From [Mycobacterium] nativiensis (GTDB taxonomy: Bacteria; Actinomycetota; Actinomycetes; Mycobacteriales; Mycobacteriaceae), in contig NZ_CP083986.1 of assembly GCF_020172685.1 (NCBI RefSeq), positions 3,174,895 through 3,238,894 of the forward strand: a DNA stretch of 64,000 nt, written 5' to 3'. Under the pieces are notes generated by a model. It was given only the letters and a program-made list of their open reading frames with translations. It did no database searches and was not told the DNA's origin. Of the stretch, positions 59,128 to 64,000 are shown piece after piece. The position numbers and the translations under genes are program-made. Positions within the stretch are counted from its first letter, which is position 1, and every line of letters starts with the position of its first letter.

Positions 59128-60288
59128 TCAGGTGACGCGCCGCAACGTTTCCGGGGTGAGATCAAGCCGTGACGGATAGCCGTCTACGGCCATGATCAGG
59201 TCGGCTTCGGCCAGCAGCGAGCGCAGCACGTGCACGATGCCGTCGGCTCCGCCCAGTGCCAACCCGTAGGCGTACGGCCGGCCGATCCCGACCGCGGTCG
59301 CACCCAGCGCCAGCGCCTTGATGATGTCGGCGCCGGTGCGGATGCCCGAGTCGAACAGCACCGGCAACCCGTCGGCGGCCGCCACCACATCCGGCAGGCA
59401 GTCCAGGGCCGGCAGCCCGCCGTTGGCCTGGCGGCCGCCGTGGGTGGAGCAGTAGATGCCGTCTACCCCGCCGTCGCGGGCGCGGCGGACGTCGTCGGGG
59501 TGGCAGATGCCCTTGACCACCAGCGGCAGGTCGGTCAACGACCGCAGCCACGGCAGGTCATCCCAGGTCAGTGGGTTGCCGAAGGTCTGTATCCAGGACA
59601 GCACGGCGGCTTGGGGATTCTCCTCGGGTGGCTGGGCCAGGCCCGCGCGGAACACCGGGTCGGAGAAGTAGTTGGCCAGGCAGTGCCCGCGCAGCTGCGG
59701 GAAGTTCGACGTCGCCAGATCCCGGGGACGCCAGCCCGGAATCCAGGTGTCCAGGGTGACGACGATGGCCTGGTAGCCGGCGGCCTCGGCGCGGTTCACC
59801 AGGCTGGCGGCCAGCTCCCGGTTCTTGGGGGTGTACAGCTGGAAAAACCCTGGCGTGTCGCCGAATTGGGCGGCGACATCCTCCAACGGGTCAGCGGTCA
59901 GGGTCGAGACCATCATCGGCACACCGGTGGCCTTGGCCGCACGCGCGCTCGCCAGGTCGCCGTGGCCGTCCTGGGCGCAGATGCCGATGACACCGATCGG
60001 CGCCATGAAGATCGGAGACGGCAGCCGCAACCCGAACAGCTCCACCGACAAGTCGCGCTCGGCGGCCCCGACGAACATCCGCGGAACCAGCCCCCAGCCG
60101 TCGAACGCTGTCACGTTGGCCCGCTGGGTGCGCTCGTCACCGGCACCGCCGGCCACATACGACCACACCGACGGGGAAAGCGCCGCAGCTGCTTTAGCCT
60201 CCAACTCGGTGTAGGTCATCGGCAGCGAGGGCATCACCCCGGCCAGGCCCTGCAGGTAGATCTCGAACTGGTAGTCGCCGTACGCCAT
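59128..60288 (-). CDS. FMN-dependent alpha-hydroxy acid oxidase, L-lactate 2-monooxygenase-like
   Basis: 386-residue (beta/alpha)8-barrel flavoenzyme. Its N-terminus ([20 protein letters not shown]) and full length follow the M. smegmatis lactate 2-monooxygenase, which converts L-lactate to acetate, CO2 and water. The catalytic residues align: Y44 in SYVAGG, Y152 in QLYTP, K259 in VVKG, H283 and R286 in [10 protein letters not shown]. It is smaller than lactate dehydrogenases of the LldD type and soluble. The ATG at 60288 lies eight bases after the viuB stop. From memory, in M. tuberculosis xerC directly follows viuB, so this gene was inserted or lost between them. Confidence 0.85.
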   Translation of the reverse strand: MAYGDYQFEIYLQGLAGVMPSLPMTYTELEAKAAAALSPSVWSYVAGGAGDERTQRANVTAFDGWGLVPRMFVGAAERDLSVELFGLRLPSPIFMAPIGVIGICAQDGHGDLASARAAKATGVPMMVSTLTADPLEDVAAQFGDTPGFFQLYTPKNRELAASLVNRAEAAGYQAIVVTLDTWIPGWRPRDLATSNFPQLRGHCLANYFSDPVFRAGLAQPPEENPQAAVLSWIQTFGNPLTWDDLPWLRSLTDLPLVVKGICHPDDVRRARDGGVDGIYCSTHGGRQANGGLPALDCLPDVVAAADGLPVLFDSGIRTGADIIKALALGATAVGIGRPYAYGLALGGADGIVHVLRSLLAEADLIMAVDGYPSRLDLTPETLRRVT

Positions 60289-60296
60289 GACAGCCC

Positions 60297-61151
60297 CTAT
60301 GCCTTCGCTGCCTCGCCCTCTGATGCGGCGAGCTCCTTCTTCCATTGCCGGAATGTCTCTTCGGTGCGCCCGCGCCGCCAGTAGCCCGAGATCGACGCCC
60401 ATTTGGCGCCGACACCGCGCTCGTTGCGGATGTAGGGCCGCAGGTTGTGCATGACGGTCTGCGCCTCGCCGTGAATGAACACCTGAACCTGGCCCGGCAG
60501 CCACTTGGCGGTGGTGACCGCCTCGATCAGCGGGGCGTTGTCCCCGGCCCGATCGTCGGCGACCAGGTCGGCACGCCCACCGCGGTGCAGCCAGTTCAGC
60601 TCCACCCCTTCGGGAACGGTCAACGCGATCTCGTCCTCTGGGTCGGCGACCTCGATGAACACCTTGCCGACCGCGTCGGCCGGCAGCGCCTCCAGGGCGG
60701 CGGCGATCGCCGGCAGGGCGCTCTCGTCACCGGCCAGCAGGTGCCAGTCGGCTGCGGGGTCGGGCGCGTATGCCCCGCTGGGACCCATCAGGTACACCGA
60801 CTGGCCAGGTTGCGCGTCGACCGCCCACGGCCCGACGACACCGTGGTCGCCGTGCACGGTCACGCCGATGCTGATCTGACGGTTCACCGGGTCGGCGTGG
60901 CGCACGGTCATGGTCCGGATGACCGGCCGTCGTTCGGCGGGCAGTTCGTCGAAGCTGTCCAGAGTCAGCGGCTGCGGCAGGGCGGCCACGTCGACGTCGT
61001 GGGCGACGAAGACGATCTTGACGTAGGAGTCGGTGTACTGGCTGGGGGTGAACGTGTCGAAACCGGTTCCACCCAACACCACTTGAATCAGGTGCGGCGA
61101 ACGTTGCTCGGTACGGACGACTTCGAAGGTGTGCACCGGTCGTCCCGCCAC
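60297..61151 (-). CDS. viuB: Siderophore-interacting protein ViuB-like (FAD/NADPH ferric reductase)
   Basis: 284-residue protein of the SIP family, which releases iron from ferri-siderophores by reduction in the cytoplasm. The FAD-binding part contains [26 protein letters not shown] near residue 77, the second half the SIP NAD(P) domain: [19 protein letters not shown] near 134, [21 protein letters not shown] near 228 and [12 protein letters not shown] near 253. GTG start. The gene is between dprA and the lactate-oxidase gene. M. tuberculosis has the same gene at this locus. No siderophore transport genes adjoin it. Confidence 0.9.
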   Translation of the reverse strand: MAGRPVHTFEVVRTEQRSPHLIQVVLGGTGFDTFTPSQYTDSYVKIVFVAHDVDVAALPQPLTLDSFDELPAERRPVIRTMTVRHADPVNRQISIGVTVHGDHGVVGPWAVDAQPGQSVYLMGPSGAYAPDPAADWHLLAGDESALPAIAAALEALPADAVGKVFIEVADPEDEIALTVPEGVELNWLHRGGRADLVADDRAGDNAPLIEAVTTAKWLPGQVQVFIHGEAQTVMHNLRPYIRNERGVGAKWASISGYWRRGRTEETFRQWKKELAASEGEAAKA

Positions 61152-61193
61152 GCTGTCTCCCGTCTGAGCCTGTTCCCCAGCCGACTATACGAG

Positions 61194-62327
61194 CTACCGC
61201 TTGCCGCGGACCATCCCCCAGCTGCCGTCACGCCGCTCGGCAAGCCCGGCCACCTCCAGCAGAGCCAGCGGGCCGAACACCTGGGCCGGGGCCAGCCCCG
61301 ATGCCACCGCGATCTGGTCGACGGTCACCACGCCGCGGCCCGGCAGCGCTTCGTAGACCAGCCGCTCGGCGTCGCTGAGCCCGTCCAGTGGGGTGACCGG
61401 CCGCGGCGGATCCGGGGCCAGCTCCCCTATCCGGCCCGCCAGTTCGAGTACCTCATCGGCCCGCGTGACCAGGTCGGCACCGCCGCGCAGCAATGCGTGA
61501 CAGCCCGCGGACGACGAACTGGTGACCGGCCCGGGAACCGCGGCCACCGGTCGGCCCAGGGCCCGCGCCCACGCTGCGGTGTTGGCCGCGCCGCTGCGCA
61601 GTCCGGCCTCCACCACGACCGTCGCCCCGGCCAGCGCCGCCACCAGCCGGTTGCGGGTCAGGAAGCGGTACCTCGCGGGGTGAACCCCGGGCGGATATTC
61701 GGTGACCAGCAGGCCGTGGGCCGCGATGCGGTGCAACAGTGCGGAATGTCCTGCCGGATAAGGGATGTCGATCCCGCCGGCCAGCACCGCCGCCGTGATG
61801 CCGTCGGCGGCCAGCGCGGCACGGTGGGCGGCGCCGTCGATGCCGTAGGCGCCGCCGGAGACCACCGCCACGTCACGTTCGGCCAGCCCGGCAGCCAGGT
61901 CGGCGGCCACCAGTTCCCCGTAGGCGGTCGCGGCCCGGGTGCCGACGATGGCGGTCGCGCGCTCGGCGGCCTCGTCGAGACGAACCGGGCCGAGCGCCCA
62001 CAGCACCATCGGCGGGCGGCAGTCGGGCTTGGCGGCAGCCGCGGTGCCGTCGAACGCGGCGAACGCCAGCGCCGGCCATTCATCGTCGTCGGGTGCGACG
62101 AGCCGGCCACCGCGGCGGGCCAGCAGTTCCAGATCCTCAACGGCCCGGTCGATCTCGCGGCGGGCCTCGGTGTGGCGGGCCAGATCGGCGTCGACGGCGC
62201 CGCGGCGGATCCGCTCGGCCGCCTCGACCGGCCCGACCCGGCCGACCAGCGCGGCCAAGTCGTCCCGGGGCGGCTCAGCCACCCGGGACAGGTAGGCCCA
62301 GGCCCGCACGGCGGCGTCGGCGCTCAT
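61194..62327 (-). CDS. dprA: DNA-processing protein DprA (Smf)
   Basis: 377-residue DprA, which loads RecA on incoming single-stranded DNA in natural transformation and is widely kept in non-competent species. The Rossmann-like core is at about residues 110-290: ATAIVGTRAATAYGE, VAVVSGGAYGIDGAAHRAAL, FLTRNRLVAALAGATVVVEAGLRSG. The C-terminal ~70 residues form a winged-helix-like domain (LSDAERLVYEALPGRGVVTVDQIA). The N-terminal ~70 residues form the SAM-type helical region. Its ATG overlaps the comM stop by four bases. The start at 62327 is chosen for this overlap. Confidence 0.92.
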   Translation of the reverse strand: MSADAAVRAWAYLSRVAEPPRDDLAALVGRVGPVEAAERIRRGAVDADLARHTEARREIDRAVEDLELLARRGGRLVAPDDDEWPALAFAAFDGTAAAAKPDCRPPMVLWALGPVRLDEAAERATAIVGTRAATAYGELVAADLAAGLAERDVAVVSGGAYGIDGAAHRAALAADGITAAVLAGGIDIPYPAGHSALLHRIAAHGLLVTEYPPGVHPARYRFLTRNRLVAALAGATVVVEAGLRSGAANTAAWARALGRPVAAVPGPVTSSSSAGCHALLRGGADLVTRADEVLELAGRIGELAPDPPRPVTPLDGLSDAERLVYEALPGRGVVTVDQIAVASGLAPAQVFGPLALLEVAGLAERRDGSWGMVRGKR

Positions 62328-63835
62328 CGGTCCGCCCCCGGCTGCCGGAAACTCAGTGCCGCGGCCACCTGATCCAGACCAGGCGATGTCCGGCCCGCCA
62401 GATCCGACAGCGTCCAGGCGACCCGCAGGGTGCGGTTGGCGCCGCGGATCGACAGCAGGCCGCGATCCAGCGCGGTGCGCAGCGGCGCCATCGCCGCGAT
62501 GCTCAGCCGGAACCTGCGACGCAGCAATGCCCCGCTGACCTCGGCATTGGTGTGGAAGCCGTGCGGCCCCCAGCGTTGCGCCGCCGCGGCTCGGGCATCG
62601 GCGACCCGGGCCCGCACCACCGCCGTCGACTCCCCGTCGTCGGCGGAGAACGCGCCCGCCCGCACCGGGTGCATCTGGACGCGCAGGTCCACCCGATCCA
62701 GCAGCGGCCCGGACAGCCGGCCCAGGTAACGCCGCTTCTCCATCGACTTGCAGGTGCAGTCCCGCGGGTCGGCGGGCGCGCACGGGCAGGGATTGGCGGC
62801 CATCACCAGCTGGAAGCGAGCCGGATAGCAGGCCACCCCGTCACGGCGGGCGAGCCGGATCTCCCCGTCTTCCAACGGTGTTCGCAGCGCCTCCAGGGCG
62901 CTCACCCGGATCTCTGCGCACTCGTCGAGGAACAACACCCCGCGGTGCGCCCGGCTCACCGCACCCGGCCGGGCCATGCCGGAGCCGCCGCCGACCAGTG
63001 CCGCGACGCTGGAACTGTGGTGCGGGGCGATGAAGGGCGGGCGGGTGATCAGCGGGGCAGCGCCCGACAGCAGGCCCGCGACGGAGTGGATCGCGGTGAC
63101 CTCCAGCGACTCGGCCTCGGTCAGCGGCGGCAGCAGTCCGGGAAGGCGTTGGGCGAGCATGGTTTTGCCGACGCCGGGCGGGCCGGTCAGTATCAGGTGA
63201 TGCGATCCGGCCGCGGCCACTTCCACGGCGAAGCGGGCCTGGGCCTGACCGACCACCTCGGCCAGATCTGCGGCCGGCTCGACCTCGGGCGCCACGGTGG
63301 TGATCCGGTCCTGCAGCCGGGCCGACCCGTCCAGCCAGCCCAGCAGCTGCGTCAGCGTCGATACCCCGTAGACGTCGATGCCGTCGATCAGGCTGGCTTC
63401 GGCGAGGTTGTCGGTCGGCACCACCGCGGCTGCCCAGCCCTCGCTCTTGGCGGCCAGCACCGCCGGCAGGATGCCGTGCACCGGCCGCACCCGCCCGTCC
63501 AGCGCCAGCTCGCCGAGCAACACCGTCTTCACCAGCCGCGACCACTCCGTTTCGCGGTCGGCCGAGAGCACCGCGCACGCCAGGGCCAGGTCATACACGG
63601 ATCCGCCCTTCGGCAGGGTCGCCGGGGACAGGGCCAGGGTGAGCCGGGCCGCCGGCCAGCGTTGGTCACTGTTGGTGATCGCGGCGCGCACCCGGTCCCG
63701 GGATTCCTGCAGGGCGGCATCGGGCAGCCCCACCAGGTGCACCCCGGGAAGCCCCGAGGTGATGTCGGCCTCGATCTCGACGATCAATCCGTCGAGGCCG
63801 CGTACCGCGACCGAGAATGCCCGCCCCAGCGCCAT
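62324..63835 (-). CDS. comM: Mg chelatase-like AAA ATPase, ComM/YifB family
   Basis: 503-residue AAA+ helicase related to ComM, which in Vibrio and Acinetobacter drives branch migration of DNA during transformation. The N-terminal ~170 residues are the Lon-protease-like domain (SVAVRGLDGLIVEIEADITSGLPGVHLVGLPDAALQES). The ATPase has Walker A TGPPGVGKTMLA, Walker B GVLFLDECAE, and a zinc-like cysteine cluster (NPCPCAPADPRDCTCK). The ATG at 63835 lies on the last base of the preceding yraN stop (TGATG). The string yraN-comM-dprA is conserved in Actinobacteria. Confidence 0.93.
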   Translation of the reverse strand: MALGRAFSVAVRGLDGLIVEIEADITSGLPGVHLVGLPDAALQESRDRVRAAITNSDQRWPAARLTLALSPATLPKGGSVYDLALACAVLSADRETEWSRLVKTVLLGELALDGRVRPVHGILPAVLAAKSEGWAAAVVPTDNLAEASLIDGIDVYGVSTLTQLLGWLDGSARLQDRITTVAPEVEPAADLAEVVGQAQARFAVEVAAAGSHHLILTGPPGVGKTMLAQRLPGLLPPLTEAESLEVTAIHSVAGLLSGAAPLITRPPFIAPHHSSSVAALVGGGSGMARPGAVSRAHRGVLFLDECAEIRVSALEALRTPLEDGEIRLARRDGVACYPARFQLVMAANPCPCAPADPRDCTCKSMEKRRYLGRLSGPLLDRVDLRVQMHPVRAGAFSADDGESTAVVRARVADARAAAAQRWGPHGFHTNAEVSGALLRRRFRLSIAAMAPLRTALDRGLLSIRGANRTLRVAWTLSDLAGRTSPGLDQVAAALSFRQPGADR

Positions 63836-64000
63836 CAGCCCACTCCCCTCAGGTGGCTGATCTCGGGTGTGGCGCTTCGGCCGAGACGCACCCCGATCAC
63901 GTCGAGGCGCACCTGCGGCCAGTGCGCCTCCTGGCGCGCCAGCCACACTCCGGACAGCCGCCGCAGCCGGCGCAGCTTCACCTCCGGGACCGCATAGGCC
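63835..64000 (-). CDS. yraN: UPF0102 family protein YraN (3' part, cut by window edge)
   Basis: Only the C-terminal 54 codons are in the window. Read on the minus strand they give AYAVPEVKLRRLRRLSGVWL, then a tail with RLDVIGVRLG and the stop TGA at 63835-63837. The KLRRLRRL helix and RLDVIGV strand match the end of UPF0102 endonuclease-like proteins. The comM ATG overlaps the stop (TGATG). The start lies beyond position 64000. Function unknown; the fold resembles Holliday-junction resolvases. Confidence 0.8.
   Translation of the reverse strand, partial: AYAVPEVKLRRLRRLSGVWLARQEAHWPQVRLDVIGVRLGRSATPEISHLRGVG

Overview
The window is about 64 kb of high-GC DNA from a mycobacterium that is not Mycobacterium tuberculosis. 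The evidence is mycothione reductase, EfpA, DUF732/DUF2631/DUF4439 proteins, MapB with its N-terminal extension, Rip1, and a gene order that, as I remember it, follows M. tuberculosis Rv2831 to Rv2898c. Coding is dense. No gap between genes exceeds 300 bases. I see no tRNA or rRNA gene, CRISPR array or intact insertion sequence. The leftmost 168 bases carry no gene I can assign.

Layout: (1) 0.2-9.2 kb: echA16-like gene, sugar acetyltransferase, then the minus-strand run rimP-nusA-ylxR-infB-rbfA-nrnA-dinF (transcription and translation factors). (2) 9.4-12.5 kb: three small exported or ferritin-like proteins and proS. (3) 12.5-16.9 kb: urease operon ureABCFGD without ureE. (4) 16.9-24.2 kb: TetR/flavin-reductase pair with two operators, two tandem EfpA-type exporters, cysG and mqo. 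(5) 24.3-31.1 kb: mtr, acyl-CoA dehydrogenase, a lower-GC orphan gene, a stand-alone fatty-acyl-AMP ligase and a hydrolase-fold protein that lacks its nucleophile. (6) 31.2-39.2 kb: mapB, DUF1707 protein, PBP lipoprotein, GNAT, ispG-rip1-dxr (isoprenoid synthesis and intramembrane proteolysis). (7) 39.2-42.9 kb: AraC/VOC genes divergent from a DUF2236 oxygenase-like/TetR operon with strong palindromes. (8) 43-46.3 kb: rlmN, cdsA, frr, pyrH. (9) 46.5-53.8 kb: ArsR regulator plus six genes for a membrane complex related to group 4 hydrogenase and complex I. (10) 53.9-64 kb: MarR regulator, amidase, rpsB-tsf, M23 peptidase, xerC, lactate 2-monooxygenase, viuB, dprA, comM and the 3' end of a yraN gene.

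The most unusual system is the 46.5-53.8 kb operon. All seven genes overlap by 1-4 bases. The small subunit keeps its iron-sulfur cysteines, but the large subunit has lost both CxxC pairs that hold the NiFe centre, and there is no ferredoxin-like electron-entry subunit. The complex therefore cannot be a normal hydrogenase. Also notable are two regulator genes with paired perfect or near-perfect palindromes placed over their own promoters, and a family of intergenic hairpins sharing a TGCACTkAGCGC core. The accessory content lies in housekeeping junctions (mtr-mapB, dxr-rlmN, pyrH-amiC, proS-efpA, xerC-viuB). These appear to be places where mycobacterial genomes exchange genes.
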